Source: CAJGCS01 sp045589955 (GTDB taxonomy: Bacteria; Bacillota_I; Bacilli_A; ML615J-28; CAG-313). Taken from it: a DNA stretch of 33,271 nt. Below, in pieces: positions 9,363 through 17,288 of the stretch. How positions within the stretch are numbered: the first letter of the stretch is position 1; each line of letters opens with the position of its first letter. Location of the stretch: NCBI GenBank assembly GCA_045589955.1, contig JAZNQD010000027.1:1-33271 (forward strand). The letters run 5' to 3'. The translations under genes were made by a program, and so were the position numbers. The notes beneath the pieces were generated by a model. That model made no database searches. It had not been told where the DNA came from and worked only from the letters and a program-made list of their open reading frames with translations.

Positions 9363-9989
9363 ATGAGTATTGTAGTAGCGTATAAGCATAATGATGTAGT
9401 TTACTTATGTTCAGATTCACAAGTTAGTATTGGTCGATCTAAAGAATCTTTATTTAACCCACATAATTTCCGTGTATGGAAAATTCTTGGAACAAATGAT
9501 TGTTATATGGGAGGTGTGGGAACTCATAGTGAAGTAGGTAGAATTAAGAGTACTGGCGGTTTAATTCGTGAACGTGACTTAATGTTAAATCGCGTTAATT
9601 TTAATTATATTGTCAATCATGTCGATCCGAAAATTAGAGATACACTGATTGAATACAAGTTAATTTCAAGTGAAAAACCATATGATGATATTAGTTCTGA
9701 ATATATTGTTGTTGCAAATAACAAGATCTATTCTATTGAATATGGCTCAGTACTTGAAAGTGATGACTTCCTTGTTGTTGGCAATGGAAGTTGTGAATTT
9801 AGTAGTATTTTCAAAGCTTTAAGCGATATTGAAGATCCACTTGAAAGAATTGCAAAGAGTTTTAAAGTGTTTTCTCAAAACAATATTCGTTTTAACTATC
9901 CATTAGTATTAATTGATACTAAGACTAGTAAGTTTACCTTAATTACCGAAAGTAACGAAATCATTAAAGAAGAGGAGGATGAAGAATAA
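9363..9989 (+). CDS. HslV/proteasome-like Ntn-hydrolase family protein, copy 1
   Basis: 208-residue protein with the Ntn-hydrolase (proteasome beta/HslV) pattern. The start MSIVVAYKHNDVVYLCSDSQVSIG matches the HslV opening (TTIVxVxxxGxVxxxGDGQxTxG) with Ser in place of the N-terminal Thr once Met is removed, and Asp18 at the Asp17 position. GVGTHSEVGRIKS and VGNGSCEFSSI correspond to the GFAGG and SGSG strands. Where HslV has its catalytic Lys33, this copy appears to have Arg37 (NFRVWK), so it may be inactive or a structural partner. It has a strong AAGGAGA ribosome site and ends in a one-base overlap with copy 2. No HslU or other unfoldase is adjacent. The fold is well supported; protease activity is not established. 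Confidence 0.65.
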   Translation: MSIVVAYKHNDVVYLCSDSQVSIGRSKESLFNPHNFRVWKILGTNDCYMGGVGTHSEVGRIKSTGGLIRERDLMLNRVNFNYIVNHVDPKIRDTLIEYKLISSEKPYDDISSEYIVVANNKIYSIEYGSVLESDDFLVVGNGSCEFSSIFKALSDIEDPLERIAKSFKVFSQNNIRFNYPLVLIDTKTSKFTLITESNEIIKEEEDEE

Positions 9990-10645
9990 TGAGTGTCGTA
10001 GTTGCAGTAAAAGAAAATGGTCGTATTTATGTTGGTTCAGATTCACAAATGACTTGTGGATCATCTAAAGTAACATTATCTAACCCAAGTAATTATAAAA
10101 TTTGGAATGTTGAAAATACTGATACAGCCCTTATGGCAGGTGTTGGTAGCGCAAGAGAAATCTGTGCAGTCAAAGCTTATGAAAACTTAATTGATAAAGT
10201 CGATTATAAGAAAGGTTATGTTGACTATGATTTAATTCTTGATGAAGTAGAACCTTTAATTCGTGAGATTTTAATTGATCATAAGTATCTAAATCCAAGT
10301 AATCCTTATAAGGATATTGAATCTCGATATCTATTTGCGATTGATGATAAGATGTTTACAATTGAAAAAGGTGCAGTTTATGCTCACGAAGGATATGTTG
10401 TGCTTGGTAGTGGTTCTTGTGAATCAATTGGTTCATTGGCATCATTAGATGAAAAACTTAGTCCTCAAGAACGCATTATTAAAGCAATTAAAGCTACGTC
10501 TTTAAATGATTTATATGTTGATTATCCAATCATTATAACTGATACATTATCAAGAATGTATGATGTTATAAATAAAGAAAATGAACAAGAATATCTTGAG
10601 AAATATCGTTTAGAGTACGAGAAAAATAGTAAAGCCGAAGCATAA
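9989..10645 (+). CDS. HslV/proteasome-like Ntn-hydrolase family protein, copy 2
   Basis: 218-residue paralogue of the preceding gene. It starts MSVVVAVKENGRIYVGSDSQM, keeps Asp18 (Asp17 of HslV) and, unlike copy 1, has Lys37 at the aligned catalytic Lys33 position (NYKIWN). VLGSGSCES resembles the Ser124-Gly-Gly strand of HslV. The end adds a charged helical tail (EQEYLEKYRLEYEKNSKAEA) missing from classical HslV. The two genes overlap by one base and are probably translated together, so a two-subunit particle with one complete and one altered active site is plausible. N-terminal Ser nucleophiles are known in this fold, for example CodW of Bacillus. Substrate and partner are unknown. Confidence 0.65.
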   Translation: MSVVVAVKENGRIYVGSDSQMTCGSSKVTLSNPSNYKIWNVENTDTALMAGVGSAREICAVKAYENLIDKVDYKKGYVDYDLILDEVEPLIREILIDHKYLNPSNPYKDIESRYLFAIDDKMFTIEKGAVYAHEGYVVLGSGSCESIGSLASLDEKLSPQERIIKAIKATSLNDLYVDYPIIITDTLSRMYDVINKENEQEYLEKYRLEYEKNSKAEA

Positions 10646-10654
10646 ATTATTTTG

Positions 10655-10690
10655 AATACTCCATCTTATTTAAGATGGAGTATTTAAATT
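10655..10690 (+). terminator. Probable terminator after the Ntn-hydrolase pair
   Basis: Perfect 14-base inverted repeat, AATACTCCATCTTA (10655-10668) with TAAGATGGAGTATT (10671-10684), followed by an A/T-rich segment with a short interrupted T run. The stem is strong but the T tract is weaker than in the other terminators here. Confidence 0.7.
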
Positions 10691-10697
10691 TTCTTAT

Positions 10698-10726
10698 TTG
10701 CTTTTTTATCGATAAAATGATATAAT
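10698..10726 (+). promoter_or_regulatory. Promoter of the priA-fmt operon
   Basis: TTGCTT (10698-10703) and a perfect TATAAT (10721-10726) separated by 17 bases, 20 bases before the priA start; AAAGGAG ribosome site at 10733-10739. Confidence 0.8.
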
Positions 10727-10746
10727 AAGATAAAAGGAGTGGTTAT

Positions 10747-13077
10747 ATGATTGCTAGTGTCATTATTAATGTAGCTAATAGTAATGTTGATCAACAATTT
10801 GATTATTTAGTTCCTGATGCTATGCAGGATATAATCAAAGTTGGCTCACGTGTCAAAGTTGAATTTGGTGAAGCTAATCGTACAATAATGGGGTACGTTT
10901 TTGACATTAAAGAACAAACTGATTATACAGGTAAACTAAAAGAAATAGTTGAATTATTAGATTTAGAACCTTTAATTACCGAAAATCAATTTAAATTGGC
11001 CAAATATATTCAGTATGATTCACTTTCTCCTTTGGTACGTATTTTAAACATGATGATTCCAAATGCGTTAAGACTAAAAACAGTTAAATATCTTAATGCA
11101 ACTAATCTAAACGCAATTGATGCAGAAATCGCCATGTTGTTTGGTGGAAAAACAAAAATTGAATATACTAATCGTTTATATAAATATAATTCTAAAATAA
11201 ACAAAGAAAGAGAAAAAGGTAATATCGAAATTACCTATGATGCTTTACAAAATACGAAAGAAAAAATTGTTAATAAGTATCAAATCGACATGGATGCCTA
11301 TTTTACAATGAACTATCGTTGTAGTGATTATGTTAAAGATGTTTTAAGAAGTTTGGTAGAAGAAGTTCCTTTAACAAAAAATGAAATTGTAGATAATTAT
11401 GATATTTCTTTATATATGGTAAACTCTTTAATAAAAAGAGGCATCCTTACCAAAGTTTGTGAAAAAACAAGTCGTGTTAAAGAAAAACAAGTTGTTGTTT
11501 CTTCAAAATATCGTTCAGTTGATTTTGAAGAAATCGAACCAATTTATGAGAAATTAGCAACAAATGATAAACTTCCTCGCCTTTGGATTCCGAAAGATAT
11601 TACAGAAACAGAACTTGTCTTATTAAAAATAGTCAAAGAAAATAACTTAAATAATAAAAAGACTTTAGTTATTACTCCTGATATATTATTAAGTTATAAA
11701 TATTCATCATTAATTCGAAAAGAAACAACTAGTAAAGTTCTTTGTATTAATTCGAGTTTATCAGATGGTGAACTATTAGACTGTTATAATGAAATAAAGA
11801 ACAAAGAAGATGATGTTTATGTTACAACACCAGTCGGCTCTTTACTTCCATATGAAGAACTTGGATCTATTATTTTAATGTATAGTGAAAATGATAATTA
11901 CTTTAATGATCAAAGTCCTCGTTATGATTTAAAGAAAGTGATGATTGAAAGAGCTAAACTTGAAAATGCAAGTCTTATTATGCATAGTTTATCACCATCC
12001 ATTAAAGAATATGTTCGTGGCCTTGCACGTAGTGAAGATTACTATATTATGATTGATAATCGTGATAAAAAAGAAATGAGTAATGTTGAGGTTATAAATT
12101 TAAAAGACGAACTTCTTCATGGAAACACTTCTTATGTTAGTGAAAGATTATTAAAACTTATTCGTATTAATAAAGCAAAAGGCTTACAAAGCGTTTTAGT
12201 AGTTAATAATATTAACTATTCAAATTCAGTAATTTGTCGTAATTGTGGGCATGTTCATCGTTGTCCTAAATGTGACATTTCTTTAAAATATAATAAGAAG
12301 AATAATCAACTTGTATGTCCATCATGCTCTTACCGAATAACATACTCTGATACTTGTCAAAAATGTGGAACAAGTAGTTTAAGAATGAATGGGATTGGGA
12401 TTGAGAAATTAGTTGAAGAGTTAAAGGAAAGACTCGATAATTACAACATATGTGTAATTGATAATCCTTCTTATACTGAATTTGAGACAAAACTTGTTGA
12501 GATAGAAAACAAAGTAGTAGATATTATTATTTCAACTGATACCTATATTAAATCAATCTATAACAAATATGTTGGTTTAGTTGGCATTATTAATATTGAT
12601 TCGATTGCTATGTCATCAAATTACAATGCTTTTGAAAGAGCATATAATTTATTAGTAAATACTAGTGAATTATTACAATATAATAAGGAAGGATATTTTT
12701 TAATTCAAACTTATAATACTGAAATGCCAATTATCAAAGATTTTGTAACTGGGGACTATATTGGTTACTTAAAAAAAGAAATTAGTAATCGTAAACTATT
12801 AAAAAACGAACCTTTCTATTTTATTAATCGAATACTTGTTAAAGCAAAATATGAGGAGATGTTTGTTGAAGCTGATTTAATTAAACGTTTATTAAAAGAA
12901 ATGTTAAGAGATCAAGTCTTTATTGTTGGCCCATCTTATAATAAAACAGAAATGGCAGCTCAAATTATTATTAAACATCGATTCGAAGATATAAGTAAAT
13001 ATTATCGAAAAATCTATGAACAATATCAGTTTTCTAATGTTCAAGTTATTTTTGATAAATACCCTAAATATTTATAA
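10747..13077 (+). CDS. priA: Primosomal protein N' (PriA) lacking helicase motifs
   Basis: PriA normally recognises stalled forks, unwinds DNA and reloads the replicative helicase. This 776-residue protein keeps the N-terminal 3'-end-binding domain (NVDQQFDYLVPDAMQDIIKVG, KVEFGEANRTIMGYVFD) and all eight zinc cysteines beginning C497, C500, C506, C509. The ATPase is eroded. Residues about 280-289 (WIPKDITETE) replace the GxTGSGKTE Walker A. YSEND (379-383) replaces the DEEHD Walker B before a still recognisable SPRYD. The GTQM-AKGHDFP and AGRAGR motifs are also gone. It is therefore probably a non-helicase PriA working as a scaffold, as described for actinobacterial PriA. The frame is fully open, so it is not an ordinary pseudogene. 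fmt follows 13 bases later; the usual neighbour def is absent. Confidence 0.88.
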   Translation: MIASVIINVANSNVDQQFDYLVPDAMQDIIKVGSRVKVEFGEANRTIMGYVFDIKEQTDYTGKLKEIVELLDLEPLITENQFKLAKYIQYDSLSPLVRILNMMIPNALRLKTVKYLNATNLNAIDAEIAMLFGGKTKIEYTNRLYKYNSKINKEREKGNIEITYDALQNTKEKIVNKYQIDMDAYFTMNYRCSDYVKDVLRSLVEEVPLTKNEIVDNYDISLYMVNSLIKRGILTKVCEKTSRVKEKQVVVSSKYRSVDFEEIEPIYEKLATNDKLPRLWIPKDITETELVLLKIVKENNLNNKKTLVITPDILLSYKYSSLIRKETTSKVLCINSSLSDGELLDCYNEIKNKEDDVYVTTPVGSLLPYEELGSIILMYSENDNYFNDQSPRYDLKKVMIERAKLENASLIMHSLSPSIKEYVRGLARSEDYYIMIDNRDKKEMSNVEVINLKDELLHGNTSYVSERLLKLIRINKAKGLQSVLVVNNINYSNSVICRNCGHVHRCPKCDISLKYNKKNNQLVCPSCSYRITYSDTCQKCGTSSLRMNGIGIEKLVEELKERLDNYNICVIDNPSYTEFETKLVEIENKVVDIIISTDTYIKSIYNKYVGLVGIINIDSIAMSSNYNAFERAYNLLVNTSELLQYNKEGYFLIQTYNTEMPIIKDFVTGDYIGYLKKEISNRKLLKNEPFYFINRILVKAKYEEMFVEADLIKRLLKEMLRDQVFIVGPSYNKTEMAAQIIIKHRFEDISKYYRKIYEQYQFSNVQVIFDKYPKYL

Positions 13078-13090
13078 TTAGAGGTGAAAT

Positions 13091-14011
13091 ATGAATAAAC
13101 TCAAAATTGTTTTTATGGGAACACCAATGTTTAGTGTTCCAATCTTAGAAGCATTAATTGATAATTATGATGTTATTGGTGTTGTTACTCAACCTGATAA
13201 AGAAGTTGGAAGAAAAAGAATTTTAACTCCAACTCCTGTTAAAGAGTGTGCTTTAAAACATAATATTCCGGTTTATCAACCAAGAAAGATTCGTAAAGAA
13301 TATGAAGAAATAATGGCTCTTAATCCAGATATTATCATTACGGCAGCTTATGGACAAATTGTTGGTATGGAACTATTAAATAGTCCAAAATATCGCAGTA
13401 TTAATGTTCATGGTTCATTACTTCCCAAATATCGTGGTGGAGCACCTATTCAACGTTCGATAATGAATGGTGATGAGTATACTGGTATTACGATCATGTA
13501 TATGGAAAAAGGAATGGATTCAGGTGATATTTTAAGTCAAAGATGCCTTAAAATTGAAGATACCGATAATAATGAGACCGTTTTTGAGAAAATGTCATAT
13601 TTAGGTAAAGATTTATTACTAGAAACATTACCATTATTAATTGATGGTAAAATTGAACCAATTAAGCAAAATGAAGATGAAGTTACATATGCTTATAACA
13701 TTTTACCTGAAGAAGAATTATTAGATTTTTCTAAAGAAGCTAAAGAGGTGTTTAATCATATTCGTGCTTTATCTCCTCAACCAGGTGCATATTTCTTACT
13801 AAAAGATGAAAAAATAAAAATATTTTCATCTTTAGTATCTGACCTAACTCATAATGAAGAAGTTGGTTCTATCATTAATGTATCAAAAAAAGGTTTTATG
13901 ATTGCTTGTGGTAATCATACTGTCTTAGAAATATTAGAAATCCAACAAATGGGAAAAAATCGAATTAGTGCTCGTGATTTTGCAAATGGAGCACTTAGAA
14001 AATATTTATAG
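13091..14011 (+). CDS. fmt: Methionyl-tRNA formyltransferase
   Basis: Transfers a formyl group from 10-formyltetrahydrofolate to initiator Met-tRNA. The family blocks are all present: KIVFMGTPMFSVPILEAL at the N-terminus, GVVTQPDKEVGRKRILTPTP, the catalytic INVHGSLLPKYRGGAPIQRS with Asn and His, and GMDSGDIL with the catalytic Asp. The C-terminal OB-like domain starts around residue 205. Its 306 residues are typical. It has an AGAGGTG ribosome site and sits between priA and pgpA, so it belongs to the housekeeping operon. Confidence 0.97.
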   Translation: MNKLKIVFMGTPMFSVPILEALIDNYDVIGVVTQPDKEVGRKRILTPTPVKECALKHNIPVYQPRKIRKEYEEIMALNPDIIITAAYGQIVGMELLNSPKYRSINVHGSLLPKYRGGAPIQRSIMNGDEYTGITIMYMEKGMDSGDILSQRCLKIEDTDNNETVFEKMSYLGKDLLLETLPLLIDGKIEPIKQNEDEVTYAYNILPEEELLDFSKEAKEVFNHIRALSPQPGAYFLLKDEKIKIFSSLVSDLTHNEEVGSIINVSKKGFMIACGNHTVLEILEIQQMGKNRISARDFANGALRKYL

Positions 14012-14019
14012 GAGAATTT

Positions 14020-14553
14020 ATGAATAAACCAAAAATCATTTTTTCACGTGATGAAATGCAAAAATTAAACACCGATAAATTACTAGAACGCGGTGTAAAA
14101 ATTGAAGACATTGCTTTAATCGCCTATAATCAACAAAAAAAATACTCAAAAGATGTTAAAATGGAAGACTGTATTGAAAGTGTTGAAAAAATTCTTTCTT
14201 TACGCGATACATTTCATTTATTACAACTTGGGGCAGAAATTGATCGTTTAGCTGAAGAAGGAATGTTTAAAGGGCCTATTCAAGATATTTTAATGCAAGA
14301 CTTAGGTGTCTTTGGCGTTGATGAAATCTTTGGTCTTGACATTGCCCGTTTATATGGGGCAATTGGCCAAACAAACTTTGGTGATATTGATGTTAATAAA
14401 CCAGGTATTGTTGCTAAACTAAATGAAGAAGGTAAAGGAGACAAACCTGCTTGCCATACTTTTTTAGATGATATAGTTGGTGCGATTGCTGCCGCAGCTT
14501 CAACAAGAGCAGCACAAATAATTTCAGAAGATAATGCAAAACATAAAGAGTAG
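14020..14553 (+). CDS. pgpA: Phosphatidylglycerophosphatase A family protein (YutG-like)
   Basis: 177-residue PgpA-family protein of the Firmicutes (YutG) type. It would dephosphorylate phosphatidylglycerol phosphate in phospholipid synthesis at the membrane. The N-terminal part (LLERGVKIEDIALIAYNQQKKY, ESVEKILSLRDTFHLL) is the helical segment peculiar to this subgroup. The shared core is GVDEIFGLDIARLYGAIGQTNFG and the signature HTFLDDIVGAIAAAASTRAA at the end. Start ATG 14020 has AGGAG 5 bases upstream, right after the fmt stop. It lacks the clear multi-pass membrane pattern of E. coli PgpA, as is usual for this shorter group, whose enzymatic role is less directly proven. Confidence 0.85.
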   Translation: MNKPKIIFSRDEMQKLNTDKLLERGVKIEDIALIAYNQQKKYSKDVKMEDCIESVEKILSLRDTFHLLQLGAEIDRLAEEGMFKGPIQDILMQDLGVFGVDEIFGLDIARLYGAIGQTNFGDIDVNKPGIVAKLNEEGKGDKPACHTFLDDIVGAIAAAASTRAAQIISEDNAKHKE

Positions 14554-14556
14554 GAT

Positions 14557-15753
14557 ATGGATTCAATAAAAAAGATTTATAAGATAGGTTTTGGTCCTTC
14601 AAGTTCCCATACAATGGGACCAGGTTATGCTTGTGAGAACATGCTTAAAAAGGTTAAAAGCGAAAAACTTAATGTCAATAACTATGTTGTAACACTATAT
14701 GGTTCTTTAGCTTTAACTGGTAAAGGCCATATGACTGATAAAGTTATTAAACAAATATTAGGACCACATACAAAAATAATTTTTGATTTTCAAACCAATT
14801 ATGATTATCATCCTAATGGGATGAAAATTGAAGCTTTCTTTAATGATACTTTAGTAACTGATGAACTTGTTTTTAGTGTTGGTGGTGGTGATTTAAAGAA
14901 ACTTGGAGATGAAAGATCTTCTTTTGAAGAAGAAGTATATCCTCATAATTCTATGGAGGAAATCTTAAAATATTGTCAAGATAATAATTTAACACTAGTT
15001 GATTATATCCGTAAATATGAAGATGATACTTTAGAAGAACATTTAAAAAATGTTTATCAAACTATGAAAGAAGCAGCTCATCGTGGTGTTTGTAAAGATG
15101 AAGTTTTAGAAGGTGGCTTGAATGTTCAAAGAAAAGCTAAAACTTTCTATGATCAATATCTAGAAACCAAAAAGGTTGATTATTTACAATATGCATATGC
15201 TCTGGCAACAGCTGAGGAAAATGCGTCTGGTAGTTTGATTGTTACTGCTCCTACATGTGGTGCTTGTGGGGTTGTTCCTTCAATTATCTTAATTTCTGAT
15301 GAAGCATATAATATTGAATATCCTAAATTAATTGAAGGATTAATGGTTGCCGGACTAATTGGTAACCTTTGTAAAACTAATGCCTCAATTTCTGGTGCTG
15401 AAGTTGGATGTCAAGGTGAGGTTGGTGTTGCATGTTCAATGGCTGCCGGCATGCTTGCCTTTGTTAAAGGTGGCACAAATGAAGACATTGAGTATGCGGC
15501 TGAGATTGCCTTAGAACATAACTTAGGGATGACTTGTGATCCTGTTAATGGTCTTGTTCAAGTTCCATGTATCGAAAGAAATGCAATTGCATCCTTCCAA
15601 GCAAAATCAGCAGCGGATTATGCTTTAATATCTGGTGGTGAACATTTCGTTTCTCTTGATCGTGTTATTGAGGTTATGAAAGAAACTGGTAAAGATTTAA
15701 ATAGTAAATATCGTGAAACTTCTAAGGGAGGTTTAGCGGTCGATAATAACTAA
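14557..15753 (+). CDS. sdaA: L-serine dehydratase, iron-sulfur, single chain
   Basis: Deaminates L-serine to pyruvate and ammonia using a [4Fe-4S] cluster. This is the fused type with the beta domain first (GPSSSHTMGPGYACENML, YGSLALTGKGHMTD, GGGDLK) and the alpha domain after it (SGSLIVTAPTCGACGVVPS, NASISGAEVGCQGEVG, CDPVNGLVQVPCIERNA). Candidate cluster ligands are Cys285, Cys327 and Cys338; their 42 and 11 spacing equals that of the ligands in the Legionella type 2 enzyme. The start is 4 bases after pgpA, with a short TAGGAT ribosome site. It feeds pyruvate alongside the malic enzyme and racemase genes upstream, although it is in a different operon. Confidence 0.96.
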   Translation: MDSIKKIYKIGFGPSSSHTMGPGYACENMLKKVKSEKLNVNNYVVTLYGSLALTGKGHMTDKVIKQILGPHTKIIFDFQTNYDYHPNGMKIEAFFNDTLVTDELVFSVGGGDLKKLGDERSSFEEEVYPHNSMEEILKYCQDNNLTLVDYIRKYEDDTLEEHLKNVYQTMKEAAHRGVCKDEVLEGGLNVQRKAKTFYDQYLETKKVDYLQYAYALATAEENASGSLIVTAPTCGACGVVPSIILISDEAYNIEYPKLIEGLMVAGLIGNLCKTNASISGAEVGCQGEVGVACSMAAGMLAFVKGGTNEDIEYAAEIALEHNLGMTCDPVNGLVQVPCIERNAIASFQAKSAADYALISGGEHFVSLDRVIEVMKETGKDLNSKYRETSKGGLAVDNN

Positions 15754-15765
15754 TAGGAGTATAAT

Positions 15766-17187
15766 ATGAATAATACACAAAATAAAAAAGAGGTTTTATT
15801 ACAAGTTGGCGAAAAATGTGTAGTAGAATTTGTTGATGTTTCTTATGAAGGCCTTGGCGTTTGTAAAGTAGATGCCATCGATTTAAAGGGAAATTTTTAT
15901 CAAAATTATCCTATTTTTGTTGAAGGTGCTTTATATGATGAAAAAGGCATCGTGGAAATTACAAAATTAAACAAGACCTTTGCTAACGCAAAATTAGTTA
16001 AATTATTTACTGATAAAACATCTAAATATCGTCAACAACCAACTTGTCCACACTATGAAGAATGTGGTGGTTGTGATATTATGCATATGAACTATCGAGG
16101 GCAATTAGTTTTTAAAAGAAAGATTGTTAAAAATGCTTTTGAACGTATTGCATTGATGCCTGAAGTTGAAGTTGAAAATGTAATAGGGATGGACACGCCT
16201 GTCCATTACCGAAATAAAGTCCAAATGCCAATCAATAGTCGCTTTGGCAAAGCTGTTGTCGGCTTTTATAAAAAGAATACACATGATGTTTTCCCAGTAA
16301 CAAAATGTATTATCCAAGATGAAAAATCATGTGAAATGGCTAATTTTGTTAAGAATCTTCTTAATGAATTTAAAATTCAAGCTTATGATGAAAAGTTCAA
16401 AGCTAATAACAAAGATGGAGCTATTCGTCATGTTGTAATTAAAATAAGTAGATTAACAAATAAAGCAATGATTATTTTACTTTCAACTATAAATAATCTT
16501 CCATTTAAAAATGAAATTGTCAAAAAATTAATAACAAGATATCCAAATATCTCTTCTATTATTTTAAATGTCAATAAACTTGTTACACCAAATGTACTAA
16601 CAGATGAAAATATTATTTTATATGGTGATGACTATTTAGAAGAAGAATTATGTGGGCTTAAGTTTAAACTTGGTATTACATCTTTCTTCCAAGTTAACAA
16701 TGAACAAACAGAAAAATTATATAATAAAGTAAAAGAATTAGGCTTTTTCAAAAAGACTGACCGTGTAATTGATGCTTACTGTGGAATCGGAACAATATCC
16801 CTTGCCCTTGCAAATTCTGTTGAACATGTATATGGGGTTGAAGTCGTTGAAGAAGCAATTAAAAATGCTAAAGATAATGCTAAATTAAATAACATTAGTA
16901 ATGTTACTTTTAAAGCAGGACTTGCAGAAGAAGTTGTAGAAGAGTGGAAAGATAAAGCAAATGCTTTAGTAGTTGATCCACCTCGTAAAGGAATAGATGA
17001 AAAACTAATCAATACAATCTTAAACACTAATTTTGAGAAGATTGTTTATGTATCATGTAATCCTACAACACTTGCAAGAGATATTCGTTTATTAAAAGAT
17101 GCTTATAAAGTAAAATATGTTCAACCTGTTGATATGTTCCCACATACTCATCATGTTGAAACTATTGCGGTGTTAGTTAGAAAATAA
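15766..17187 (+). CDS. rlmD: 23S rRNA (uracil-5-)-methyltransferase, RlmD/RlmCD type
   Basis: SAM-dependent RNA m5U methyltransferase of 473 residues. Domains in order: an N-terminal TRAM-like RNA-binding domain (about 10-85), an iron-sulfur motif CPHYEECGGCDIMHMNY (about 95-111), then the Rossmann methyltransferase. Its motifs are DAYCGIGTISLALA (SAM binding), VVDPPRKGID, the catalytic-Cys block VYVSCNPTTLARD and the terminal VDMFPHTHHVETIAVL. Firmicutes often have one such enzyme (RlmCD) for U747 and U1939, so the exact target is not certain. It has an AATAGGAG ribosome site and is last in the housekeeping run; no convincing terminator follows. Confidence 0.9.
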   Translation: MNNTQNKKEVLLQVGEKCVVEFVDVSYEGLGVCKVDAIDLKGNFYQNYPIFVEGALYDEKGIVEITKLNKTFANAKLVKLFTDKTSKYRQQPTCPHYEECGGCDIMHMNYRGQLVFKRKIVKNAFERIALMPEVEVENVIGMDTPVHYRNKVQMPINSRFGKAVVGFYKKNTHDVFPVTKCIIQDEKSCEMANFVKNLLNEFKIQAYDEKFKANNKDGAIRHVVIKISRLTNKAMIILLSTINNLPFKNEIVKKLITRYPNISSIILNVNKLVTPNVLTDENIILYGDDYLEEELCGLKFKLGITSFFQVNNEQTEKLYNKVKELGFFKKTDRVIDAYCGIGTISLALANSVEHVYGVEVVEEAIKNAKDNAKLNNISNVTFKAGLAEEVVEEWKDKANALVVDPPRKGIDEKLINTILNTNFEKIVYVSCNPTTLARDIRLLKDAYKVKYVQPVDMFPHTHHVETIAVLVRK

Positions 17188-17203
17188 TTTCAGTAGGAAG
17201 ATA

Positions 17204-17281
17204 TTGTTTATAAACCTAACTCGTGAAATGTATTCATATAATGAATTTATAAGACGAAAATGTTATTTTAGGTTTAAGGAG
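17204..17281 (+). promoter_or_regulatory. Leader and weak promoter before the MACPF-ABC cluster
   Basis: The 101-base gap after the methyltransferase holds a CATATAATG -10-like box (TATAAT 17237-17242) without a properly spaced -35; TTGTTT at 17204 is 27 bases away. A 9-base inverted repeat, TAAACCTAA (17211-17219) and TTAGGTTTA (17268-17276), spans this box. Its right arm abuts the AAGGAG ribosome site of the next gene. With no terminator in the gap, read-through transcripts would contain both arms and could partly close the ribosome site. Confidence 0.4.
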
Positions 17282-17288
17282 CACATTT

